A DNA stretch of 64,000 bases from Eremophila alpestris peregrina (taxonomy: Eukaryota > Chordata > Aves > Passeriformes > Alaudidae), in NCBI GenBank assembly GCA_009792885.1, contig WMCF01000024.1:10909995-10973994 (forward strand), in the 5' to 3' direction. A model generated the notes under the pieces. That model was not told the DNA's origin, searched no databases, and worked only from the letters and a program-made list of their open reading frames with translations. Positions 39,690-49,214 of this stretch are shown piece after piece. The translations under genes and the position numbers were made by a program. How positions within the stretch are numbered: the stretch's first letter is position 1; each line of letters starts with the position of its first letter.

Positions 39690-39759
39690 GCCATACATTC
39701 TGAAAGATCAATTTGAAATCAAATCTCACAGAGATGGACTGAATCTTAACAGAATTGAG
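39690..39759 (+). other. Possible 70-nt exon, unconfirmed
   Basis: A strong acceptor ('tatttttttctctctatag') precedes a 70-nt stretch that ends at a donor 'GAG|gttagg'. One frame is open, entered after one base of a split codon, reading PYILKDQFEIKSHRDGLNLN and ending on a codon boundary. At least one other frame has a stop. The phase would fit the 21-nt microexon candidate downstream. No protein family is recognised, and there is no CpG enrichment to suggest constraint. Confidence 0.2.
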
Positions 39760-40087
39760 GTTAGGAGAGCCATTTTCTCTCAAAAAGGGTTTTGCTCCAG
39801 ACAGCGACAGCAGTTTTGATGCTCTTAATTTCCTTTCCTGGCTCTTTGCTCAGTTGGGATCTCCAATAATGTCAGAGGGACAGGCCAGGCAGTAGCACAG
39901 GCAGTGTTCAGCTGCTAAAGGGGAGCTGGGTGTGGATGGACTTCCCTGCTGGTTTACTCTGAATCAGTTCTGCTTCTGCCTCAGGTTCTATCAGTTCCAT
40001 TTCCCAAAAAAATTTACCTTTTGTTGTGGGGAAGCTATAGGTGATGAAGGTGCCTGCAGTCCATGAAGGAAAAAAAAATACAATTAA

Positions 40088-40114
40088 TTATTACTATTAC
40101 TATTACTATTACTG
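40088..40114. repeat. ATTACT hexanucleotide repeat
   Basis: Four to five copies of a six-base ATT/ACT unit lie in tandem with little variation. Simple repeat in non-coding DNA. Confidence 0.9.
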
Positions 40115-41039
40115 TTAGCTTGGGTTGTTCCTTCAAGCAGTTGGTAATGGGCTGTTACAGCAAATGATAAGTTGGCTCCAGTTTTCCCTGTGCTTGGCTA
40201 GCTCAAAGACAAAACTGAAGGCTACCCAGGCCCAAGTTAATTGAATTTAACCTAACTTGTCACAAAGTTAATCCGTGACACTAGAAAACATTTAGTTATC
40301 CTGAGCAGAAAAAAGTGATACTTGTAAAACGAAATTCAGGTTTTCACCTTTTTATATAGAGTAAATGCCAATGTCTTCATTATTGCAGATAAAGTGTTTG
40401 ATCCTTGGAAGCCGTCTGTTGTGACACTTTATCCATTTAAAACTACTCAAATGAGTAGTTTCCTCATTTTTTCTGTAATCGTTCCCCACCTGTAGGAAAT
40501 TATCTTGCTTTTCTGACTCTTCTCCCTGTTTTAGTTGCTGCAGTGCTTGGGACTGCATGAGTATTTTTCCTTTGGTTGCTCATGAAAACAAGATGTGTTT
40601 CAGTAGGATTTCCTAGTGAACAAGATTTTACATGAATGAAGAAATAAATGTTTGATGTAAAGGCTTTCATTGATTCCCAAAGGCACAGGCCATACAAATT
40701 CCCTTACAGCATGCATTTCTGTCTCTTTTGCATAGTCAAAACTATTTCAAAAAGATGAAATTTTAAATATTTTATTAACTGCTGAGAGTTCTACCTTCTT
40801 GCTGTGATCATTTCCAAGGCAAGTCAAATGAATACCTCCTTTCTCTGAGCATTAAACAGCTTTTATTATTATTGTCAGCTGTGGAAAGGTCAATTCTTTC
40901 ACCTTGGGGAGGTGATTTAGGAGGGGAAAAAGGAGTCAAACAAGGTCCCAAGCCCACAGTAGCAGTTTGTAACACATTTATAATTTTAACATCAGGGATG
41001 AGAGATAATGATATAAGAGGACTTTTTTTCTTGTTGCAG
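40115..41039. other. Unique sequence, likely intronic if the flanking exons are real
   Basis: Overlapping short ORFs occur on both strands (40352-41186), none with a recognised domain. No repeat was seen. Confidence 0.45.
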
Positions 41040-41060
41040 GATAATGCAAATTCCAATCAG
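41040..41060 (+). other. Candidate 21-nt microexon (DNANSNQ)
   Basis: The acceptor is strong: a T-rich tract ending 'cttgttgcag' at 41039. Exactly 21 nt later a donor 'CAG|gtacct' follows. The length is a multiple of three, so inclusion would add seven residues, DNANSNQ, without changing frame. The acceptor carries TTGC/TGC words close to the AG, which is the placement favoured by the neural microexon factor SRRM4. In phase 0 it would join the 39690-39759 candidate to an ITNE-stop reading of the block at 44892. Its host gene is unknown and a chance pair remains possible. Confidence 0.28.
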
Positions 41061-42465
41061 GTACCTTTGAGGTATGGTTTTATAGACTCTGTCTTTTCCA
41101 TTATCAGGTATCTCAGTGTCATGACCAGTCCATTGGACTGCACAGCATCTATATTATTACTTGCATTGATTGCTCATAAAAAATAGGGTTTATAATTAGG
41201 AGAGCATAAAGTTACTACCTGGAAGAGTGGATAAGGAGAAAATGAAATGAAAAAGTCACTTAATCTTAGTACTGCAGTCCTGCAAAGTACCATTTATTTT
41301 TCTCCTCCTATAACTGAGTTCTGTGTGGATAACAAGATACTGAGTTAATAAATCTGTGGCAGCTATTGAGACTTCTCTTTTAATAACAGAGCTAATGAAG
41401 AAGCATTAAGGAAAGGAAAAATAGATTTTGCAGGGTTTACTCCCATCTTGGTACTATGCTGAGTGCAAGACTTGAACAAGGCATTGTTTTTATAGCATAG
41501 TCCATCTGTTTTTTTGCATGGTCACCATTGTATTCCAGGGTTATGTGTACTAAAAAGGAAGTGCTGATTTGATTCCTCAGCATCTAATTTTATATTTACT
41601 TCATTTTCATTTGATCCATCTAGCTAAAAGATGAAGAAAATCTGCTTTGTTTCCCATTTTAATCCTTCACTATTCTTCTACCTTTCACTGCTCTGAGAAA
41701 GATCCTTTCAGCAGACTGAGAGGCCACTTTTAAAGACGTGTTCACTTCTGAGATATATTATAATGTCTGTAATGGGAGCAGAGTGGGTGTGCCCTGCTTT
41801 TAAAAGAAATGGACTTCTAAGATTAAAGTGAGAAATAAAATTCCCTTCCCCTAGGTGGGGTTACCCACAAGGCCTGACTGGTACACGCAGAACCTATGAT
41901 CGTGTTTTCTAGTCATGTTTGCATGTTTTCAAGGTACACCTGAGCCTTTGAGCAACGATTTTTTGTTTCATTTCAACTACTTTTAATTTACTCTTATTTT
42001 CCCTCCTCATCCCCCCTAATAAAAGGAAATAGTTTTTCCATTTATTGATGTTATAGTTAATTTTATGCCAGAATAGTCAGTCATGTTTATGAGCCAGACT
42101 TGCTTTGTGTTGTATTCAATACGATCTGTTACATAAAAAAGGTAAATACAGATGTTGGAGATAACTGAATGTGCATGTGGAAAGTGATAGAAATTTAATG
42201 ATTTTTCAAAATTCTTGCTTAAGTAATTGAAATATCAGCCCAATCCAGTTTCATATCTAGTATCAAACCCTGTGTTTTAACTTAACACATATGTATTAAG
42301 AAAATACTTTGTTATTACCTGAAGAAGGAAATTCTATTTCTTTTACGATTTTGTTTTGTGGTTTCATGTTTTCCTGAAGTCCCAGCCCAGCAGGAGAAGC
42401 TGAGCTGTCACTTGCAGAAAGTGTTAGTCTCTACCCTGATGGAAATAAAAACTGAAAGAAGAGAA
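41061..42465. other. Unique AT-rich sequence
   Basis: No repeat, exon or meaningful ORF was recognised. Confidence 0.5.
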
Positions 42466-42506
42466 TCTAAAAAAAAAAAAACCAAAAAAAAAAAAAACAC
42501 GAAAAA
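42466..42506. repeat. A-rich low-complexity tract
   Basis: Two A runs of about 13-14 bases are separated by 'cc' and followed by 'cacgaaaaag'. Simple sequence; no retroposed gene is recognised upstream. Confidence 0.85.
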
Positions 42507-43016
42507 GAAATCAGCAGTTCTTTGATTCTTTTAATCTGTTTTTAACTTGTGGAGTTGATGGGCTTGAAACTAGTGTTGAAGGCACTTGAAGGCCACTGAG
42601 AGCAGGTATCACTCCACTCTTTATTCTTGGAGGACCAGCAGCACATTGGAGTTGATGACTTCCCTTCTTTTGTGCTTTAATTGCCAGCGCTTAGTGACAC
42701 TGCAACCAGTGGAGAGATTTATTCCCGTGCAAAACAGATTGACTTAGGGTAATTTGAATACTTTATGCATGGCTAGATTCATTAGTAAAAGGAGGCAAGG
42801 CAGAACTATAAAAAGAACTAATAATCTTGCTAAAGGAGCCGTTAATTCCCCATAGCATTGGAGACACTTCCACTGAGCAGGGGAAAGAGAGGCTGATTTT
42901 GCAGTCTCCAGGGGCAGCCTCTGTTCTCTGTCCAGAAACAGATCATAGAGATGACTTTCTTTGTCTTATTTAATTGCCTGGCCCATTTCTGGCTTTGCTG
43001 GGTTGGAGCAGTGGCT

Positions 43017-43330
43017 GAGGTTGGAAGGGGACCTCTGGAGGTCACCTTGGCCACCCACTATTCCCAGCCTGGTTCCCCAGAGTTTGTCCAGCACTGGGAT
43101 GGAATATCTCTGAGGATGGAGACTGCACCACCTCCTGGGGCAGTGCCCAGTGTCCTGCAGAATGAGGAGGAGTTTGCTGCAGGTCACAGTCGTGTCCTGT
43201 GTTGTGCCTGTTGCCAGCTGGACGCCACTGGACAGAGCCTGGCTGCAGCCTCTTGGCACCATCCCTGCAGGTGTTCACAGCTGCTGCTGGATCCCAGCTC
43301 TCTCCCAGTTCCAGCCTTTCCCCTAGCACT
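43017..43330 (-). mobile_element. CR1 LINE 3' region
   Basis: The text runs 'gaggttggaaggggacctct', 'ggaggtcaccttggccaccc', 'ctctgaggatggagactgca' and 'tgttgccagctggacgccac' in the order of the reverse-complemented avian CR1. It retains the typical 'gatggagactgcaccacctc' block. Orientation is minus, and the copy is 5'-truncated and moderately diverged. Several overlapping ORFs here (42951-43376 plus; 42966-43262 and 43042-43329 minus) are by-products of its higher GC content and not host genes. Confidence 0.87.
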
Positions 43331-43651
43331 CAAATTTAGCCAAAAAACAGCTCACAGACTGTGTTTGTACCCCTAGACCCCTAGTTATGGACCCGAGCTC
43401 TGTGCCCAACCCTCAGCATGGCACTGCCTGGGGCGCTGGCTGGGGTGGGCTGGGCAGGCAGGGGGAGCTGAATGTTTGGGAAAAGCCAAGAAAACGTGAG
43501 TGTCTGCAGTGTGCCTGGCAGGTGTTTTGCTTCTAAAGTGACTTTGATGCCTTAGGATTTCAGCTTTTATATTTTTCATGTATTTGTAACCCTGCAGTTC
43601 TTTAGTGCGTAACTCCAAACTCCATACGCAGTGTTAGCTGCTGCTTTCCCA

Positions 43652-43989
43652 TTTTGGTCAGACACAACAATTCCTCTCCAGGTCTGGGAATCAAGGACAC
43701 CTCACTGCCTCAGACCCTGAGAGGTGTAAACAAAAGTGAGCTGGGAGGAGCAAACTTGGGTAAATGACTTCATTACCTGAAGATGTGATTGGAAGATCAA
43801 CCCCCCAATATGCAAATAGACCAAACTTACGAAAGTGTGAAAACCCATGATCCGTGGTCCATTTTTGGGTGTAGCCCCTTGGTGGGCTTTGTCTATCCAA
43901 AATGTACCTGAAGGCCCTTCAATAAATATAACTGTTTTTTATTCCCTTACCTCTGTCTAGCCTCTGCTTTTAGGTAGCCCCAAGAGGCA
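43652..43989 (+). mobile_element. Solo LTR of an endogenous retrovirus-like element, 338 bp
   Basis: It aligns end to end with the minus-strand LTR at 35188-35525. Its 3' end reads 'taggtagccccaagaggca', giving the CA terminus. Its 5' end reads 'ttttggtcagac', so the expected TG is mutated to TT. A poly(A) signal 'aataaa' lies at about 43921, about 70 bases before the end, matching the signal position in the partner. No retroviral coding sequence adjoins it and no clear target duplication is visible. The two copies differ at many sites and represent separate insertions or subfamilies. Confidence 0.83.
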
Positions 43990-44238
43990 TGAACCTCTTT
44001 ATGATATTCCAGCCCTGTGTAAAAGTCACAGCCCTCTCTTGGAAAATCCAGGTGCTGCAGCAGTGTAGGGACAGAAGTGATTCAGAGCAACACCTGAACA
44101 GGACATGAGGGAAGGTCAAAAAGAAGCAGCCACCAAAAAAAACCAACAAACAAACAAACAAAAAATGTGCATGGTAGGAACTCATTGTCAAAAAGAAAGA
44201 TGCAAACCTGCAGAATGGGGGTTAATATTCTGTGCCTT
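43990..44238. repeat. Short sequence with AAAC-rich patch
   Basis: An 'aacaaacaaacaaacaaaaa' tract lies at about 44142-44164. The remainder is unique sequence. Confidence 0.7.
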
Positions 44239-44253
44239 TGTGTGTGTGTGTGT
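44239..44253. repeat. (TG)7 dinucleotide repeat
   Basis: A short uninterrupted TG microsatellite in non-coding DNA. Confidence 0.9.
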
Positions 44254-44891
44254 TCATCACTTTAAAATTTTATTGTAAAGGCATTTAGACTGTGGCTGGT
44301 ACTTGGTGATTGTTTTCCTGTGATAGAGATGTATTTATTATTCATTGCAATAATTACTGTGTAATATTTTATACTAAAAGTTGTTCACATTGCACCATCA
44401 GGAAATGCTTAGGAAGCGGCTGATTTAACTGTTCTATTTTTAACTCAGTACCAAATTATAGGGAGAGGTGTTTGGGCTTTTAGACTTGGAGCATCTACCA
44501 GATTTTAACTACTGCACTGGTCAGTGCATTCTCATGAAACTTGAAATGTATTTTTCCAGAGATTCTGTGCATATATTATTTATAACATTTGAAAGATTTT
44601 TACCCAGAATTTTGTTTTTTATGTGCTGTTTCCAAGGGGACTGTGTTTCAGGATTCTCCAATGCTTTTATCACCCAGCTTCTCTGATCAAGAAAGTAATT
44701 TATTGCTGATTGCAGAACTCTTGAACTCAGTCTGGCAGCTGCAGTGTGAAACTTCTCTGATCCAGTCTCCTACTTACTTATTTACATATCATTCAGAATG
44801 ATTTTCAGGGCTGTTTGAAAACCTCTTGACATTGCATTATCCATGTTTCAAATCTTGTGGTGATTTGTTTTTTCTTCTCTTTTTGTTACAG

Positions 44892-45613
44892 ATAACAAAC
44901 GAGTAACTTTGGAAAGGTCTCGTTCCCGACACAACGGAGCAATTGCAGCTGTATGATTCTTCTGATGCCAAAGAATTAATGAATTGTTTTATTTACAATG
45001 AAATGGATGTGCTTTGGGAAGAGTTTATAATCCAAATTGGCAATGATCATAAAGGAATACTGGTATTGATTAAATAAGATGGTGTAAAAATATGTAATTT
45101 TAAAGCTGTTGCTAAAAAATCCACATACTGTATCTTATTACCCAACTATCAAGATCTGTAAACAGTGTTAAACAGTAGGGTATATATCTTATTTTCTTAT
45201 GTTCTTTCTTTTTTTTTTTTTTTCACTTCTTTTTGTTTAAGCTGGCAATTCACATGAAAGGAGTTGGGGATTTCTAGGTTATATTTTATATGGGTAAGAA
45301 AATACAGTTCTGTTGAAAGAGTATAGCTGTGGATTCAATTTGCAGTTCTGATTTGAACATGAAAGGAAAAAATAATAAAATTGTATGTTAATAAATTCAG
45401 AGATGAGCTGGTCTACATTATCAGAATCTTTTTTTGTAAGCATAAAAAAGCAACACGTAGCCCCAGTCAGGTTGCTGAAAACCTTATCTCAGTGTAAAGC
45501 TGGTGGAATCAGCTGTTTTAGCTGCCAGTAGGATACACCACATATCTACACTTTTGGTGATATGATGATGTGTAGTTAATTATCACTGCTAAAAAGAAAA
45601 AAAATTAAATAAA
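44892..45613 (+). other. Candidate terminal exon with 3' UTR
   Basis: A pyrimidine tract ending 'ctctttttgttacag' gives a strong acceptor at 44891. The next 60 bases hold four CpGs, unusual here and typical of constrained sequence. Entered after one base of a split codon, the frame reads NKRVTLERSRSRHNGAIAAV and stops with TGA at 44954-44956. In phase 0 it reads ITNE and stops at 44904-44906; the third frame stops at once. No donor follows, and AT-rich DNA carries AATAAA at 45374, 45390 and 45608, as a 3' UTR would. The longer reading would end in -IAAV, a possible PDZ-binding tail. I do not recognise the protein. Confidence 0.38.
45209..45223. repeat. T15 homopolymer
   Basis: A simple T run inside the possible 3' UTR region. 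Confidence 0.85.
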
Positions 45614-46599
45614 ACAGAGCATAGGATTTTTCCAAAATGATATCGAGGGCAGAATGTGTTTTTAACTGTATCTAAGGAGGGATTTTTCTAATTGTGTACT
45701 TGTATATTCTTTATAAAGATGGGGAAAAGTATGATTGTCCTATTTTGATGATGCTAAAATACCTGTGTGTAAGTTTTCAGAGACAAGCTACATGATGAAG
45801 TCTTTCAGAACTGCCTCTGAATTTTTCCTCTGTTTCTCAGGTAAAATATGTAGCGGGGTCTCCACTGGTGGATTTTAGTCCTGAGAGTTTAGCAGCTACC
45901 AACACATTTCTTGCCTGGAGCACTGCCCAGCAGTGACCAAGTCTGATTTTTGGGAAGTTCCTCCCATTCCCCTTGGTGTCTAGGCCTTTGCACTGCAGTT
46001 CCTCAGGTGAGCAGCTGCCATTGTTTGTTCTGCCACTCCCTGGGGAGCCACTGTCCCCTTTGTCCCCAGGGGAGTGTCCAGCCTGGCTGGGGTCAGGCCA
46101 GCTGCCCCATCCTGCTCACTGAAGGTCCGTTGATCACCTGGATGGGATGGAGGATTTGAAGTGGAATTCCAGTGGAACTACTGCATAAGTTACTGAGCTA
46201 TGATATTTTTAAAGAATCAGGATGCTCTGTAGTAGCTGGCACTTGTTCTCAGATTATTGATGCTTATCACTGATTCATGAAATTATTGTGGATGCTTTTA
46301 TTGCCTGGTGTTATGGGGAGCTTGGGGTTTTTTTTAGTGTCTATAAAGCCTGTTTGGAAGGTCAGGTGTCACGTGGTTTCTGTGCACAAACTGCTTGCTC
46401 TGGAGAGACTTTTCTCCTGGGGCAGTGGATCTTTGCACTACTGCTTGAGCCAAGCATCTTTGTACAGTAGATTCTTTTTGCTTCTCTGGTAAGATCCTCT
46501 TAAAACTATCAGACTAGTTTGGGATAAATTCTCACAATTACAGACTATATTATTGTAAGAAAAGATGCAGCTCCTTTTCAGTCTAGTATTGCATTTTAA
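45614..46599. other. No supported gene; GC-richer patch
   Basis: A patch at about 45900-46150 is richer in GC and holds short ORFs without recognised motifs. The rest is AT-rich and could be intergenic or a longer 3' UTR. Confidence 0.4.
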
Positions 46600-46616
46600 T
46601 TTTTTTTTTTTTTTTT
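46600..46616. repeat. T17 tract abutting the assembly gap
   Basis: The sequence before the N run ends in 17 T. Together with the A tract on the far side this suggests the gap was caused by hard-to-read homopolymer or palindromic sequence. Confidence 0.9.
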
Positions 46617-46740
46617 NNNNNNNNNNNNNNNNNNNNNNNNNNNNNNNNNNNNNNNNNNNNNNNNNNNNNNNNNNNNNNNNNNNNNNNNNNNNNNNNNNNN
46701 NNNNNNNNNNNNNNNNNNNNNNNNNNNNNNNNNNNNNNNN
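46617..46740. other. Assembly gap, 124 N
   Basis: The bases are undetermined. The ORFs that seem to cross it (46438-46944 minus and 46565-46882 plus) are artefacts of N translation and of the T/A tracts. The odd length suggests an estimated rather than a default gap size. Confidence 1.
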
Positions 46741-46790
46741 AAAAAAAAAAAAAAAAAAAGAAAAAGAAAAAAAAAAGAAAGAAAAAAAAG
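46741..46790. repeat. A19 tract then A/G-rich low complexity
   Basis: After the gap comes an uninterrupted run of 19 A, then interrupted 'gaaaaag'-type purine sequence to about 46790. It is simple repeat. Confidence 0.92.
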
Positions 46791-49180
46791 CATGTAACAG
46801 GATTTTGTCTCCTTGTTTATCAGTAAGAGCTAAAAAGAATTCTATCGTGTTTTGTGCAAGGTCAACATCAGCCTTGGATTGAAGCAGTGCTTCTTTAAAT
46901 GGAACTATTAAATTTACAGTTATAAAAATGTGCTTAATGTACAAAGCCAGTTTAAAGGATTAGGTTCATAACGTCTGTATAAATCAATAGTGTCTTGGAA
47001 TTCAGATTTTGAAATTAGCATTTTGCTGGGATTTACAAGTATTGGTATAATCTTTATATGTGAAAACTCAAAAGCTCTCCACAGAATCTTTATACGATAG
47101 CAGTAATTATTAGTGCACAAGTTTTTCATTTCCATGGGTTATATTTTTTTTTGGATAGCTCTGTGAAAGCTGGCTACAGATTTTCGAGAACCAAATCTTA
47201 GGAAAAAAAGGCAAATCCAAAATAACATCATCTGATGCTTCTATTTTACTACTATTTTTTTCATATTTGAAACATTTATATAATTTAATGGACATATCTG
47301 TTAGAACAAAAGTGTCTTTCAAAGGAAAACTAGTTTAGAGGATAATTTATGTAAATATAGGGTGCTCGTATTTATGGAGTCTAAAATATTTTCTGAAATT
47401 GATGCTGGTCACTTTGTCTTTTGATAGTTTTTCAGTCTATATTAAATTGCAGATATTTTTAATGTTTTTATTATTGATCTAATTTTCAGAGGTGTCACAT
47501 GTTTATCTAGAAGTGTAGAAGAGTAGCACCTTTTTCAGAAATGCACTTGCCTTATTTTCTAATTTTAAAAAAATGAAATATATCAGTTAAATTATATTTG
47601 TATTCAAAGTAATCCCAGAAAGAAAATCACTGGAGGGTTCATACATAAATTTCTTGCTAATTACGTTTCACTCTCTGTCCTCTGAGACATGACGTTAACA
47701 ATATACCAGCACATCTGTTTGCATTCACATTTTACCAGTTACAAGTACTGAGAGAGTTTTTGTTTTTTTAATGATGTTACACTGTTTACATTTCTTAGTT
47801 TATTTAAGGGGAATATAATTTTACCTTTGTGATGAATAAAACTCAACTTCCAAATGTCATGGGAATGAAATATTTCTGTCATATACAAATATACATGTCT
47901 GTGGCTGAACTGCTGGCTGTACAGATCAGAAATGGGAAGGCACTGGGCTCCTTTGGCTCCAGTTTTATTCAGTTTACTGAGGAAACAAGTGCAACACAGC
48001 CTGTCATGTATATTTGTGTGTGATTCAATGGGGATCCTTTCCCAGCACACCAGTGATGTTTGAGTTAATCAAATTATTTGGCTAAAACCAAAACAGTGTC
48101 CTCAGAGGGCACTGGCAAGCAGCTCCAGGGAACATTCCCAGGAATATTGTCATTTGTTCTGGTTTTAGCTGGACTGTGGTCAATGTGAGAATTGTGATCT
48201 AAAATGATCTGTTCTTCTTGGGAATTGAGATACAAGAGTGTTCCCATAGTTCCCTTCTGTAATATGCAAATAATCATAAATATCTGTATATTTTTGCATT
48301 TTTGTGTGTGGTATATGTACTACCTCAGACAAATGCTGTAAAAAAACCATAATATTTTCATGGTTTCTATCCAAGCCGCAATTCATTCGTAACCTACTTT
48401 AAATTCATCCCACAACACACCAAACTCTGAGAATCTGGCTGAGTTTTAGGTTTGGCTCTGGAAATCCTCCTATAGCTTTTGTTAAGAAAACTTCGCAGCG
48501 TTCAGCTTTTGCATCCCTCAGGCAAGCCCTGCTCTGATGGGTGACTTTAGTCCTTCCTACCCTGAGAATGATCTAGCTAGTAAATATTTCAAGCTGGTAA
48601 TAGTTCTGTGGGAGCAAACTTCCTTGTGTATGTAAATTGCTTCTTTTCCATTCAGCAAAGGCTTGGCTGAATTCTACTTTGCTGTTTGCCTTCCAAGTGC
48701 TGCAAGGTTGGGCAGGACAAGTGCTGAGCAATGTCCTGCCCACCTCTGATGTGCCATACTGTATTTGCAAGTTTAAACTCATTTTTAAATAAGTATTGTA
48801 AGGAACCTCTTCTTCTGCGGTGTCTTCACATACGCCCACGCATGCACACAAAATGTAAATAAAAATAATTTCAAAAAAATAAATAAATCAAAGCAGATGC
48901 AGCCAAATGCCTCAGCTTCAGGTGTCTCCAGGTCTCATAGTGCTGCTTTTGTGCTCCAGGGAGGGAGTTGTGTGAGCCTGTGCATCCTGCAGTCCTGCAA
49001 GCACCCACTGATGTCACTGGGAGAGTGGGAAAGGCAAAGGATTTGTTTTTGGAGTGCTTTTAGCACTGTTTGAGGTGATACATATGCCACAGAATGTGAA
49101 CAATAACCTATTACAGTTCAGTCAGTCTGCTATCATGCACCATTTGATTTCCCTTTTGGAAGTCATAGGACTCCTAATGC

Positions 49181-49181
<1 letters not shown>
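46791..49181. other. AT-rich unique sequence, possibly distal 3' UTR or intergenic
   Basis: Only short ORFs occur, up to 103 codons. AT-rich patches and scattered AATAAA-like signals (for example near 48857 and 49333) are compatible with a long 3' UTR continuing from the block at 44892, but the sequence alone cannot show that. No repeat family was recognised. Confidence 0.4.

Positions 49182-49212
<31 letters not shown>
49182..49212. repeat. A31 homopolymer
   Basis: This is the longest homopolymer in the window. No processed pseudogene is recognised before it and I see no flanking direct duplication, so a retroposition origin is only a possibility. Confidence 0.92.

Positions 49213-49214
<2 letters not shown>

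Noticed and set aside
42951..43376. 141-codon plus ORF and two minus ORFs of 95-98 codons
   Set aside because: They overlap one another and are produced by the GC-richer CR1 copy.
46438..46944. 168-codon minus ORF and the matching plus ORFs across the N run
   Set aside because: The length comes from translating N bases and the T/A tracts on either side; not coding evidence.
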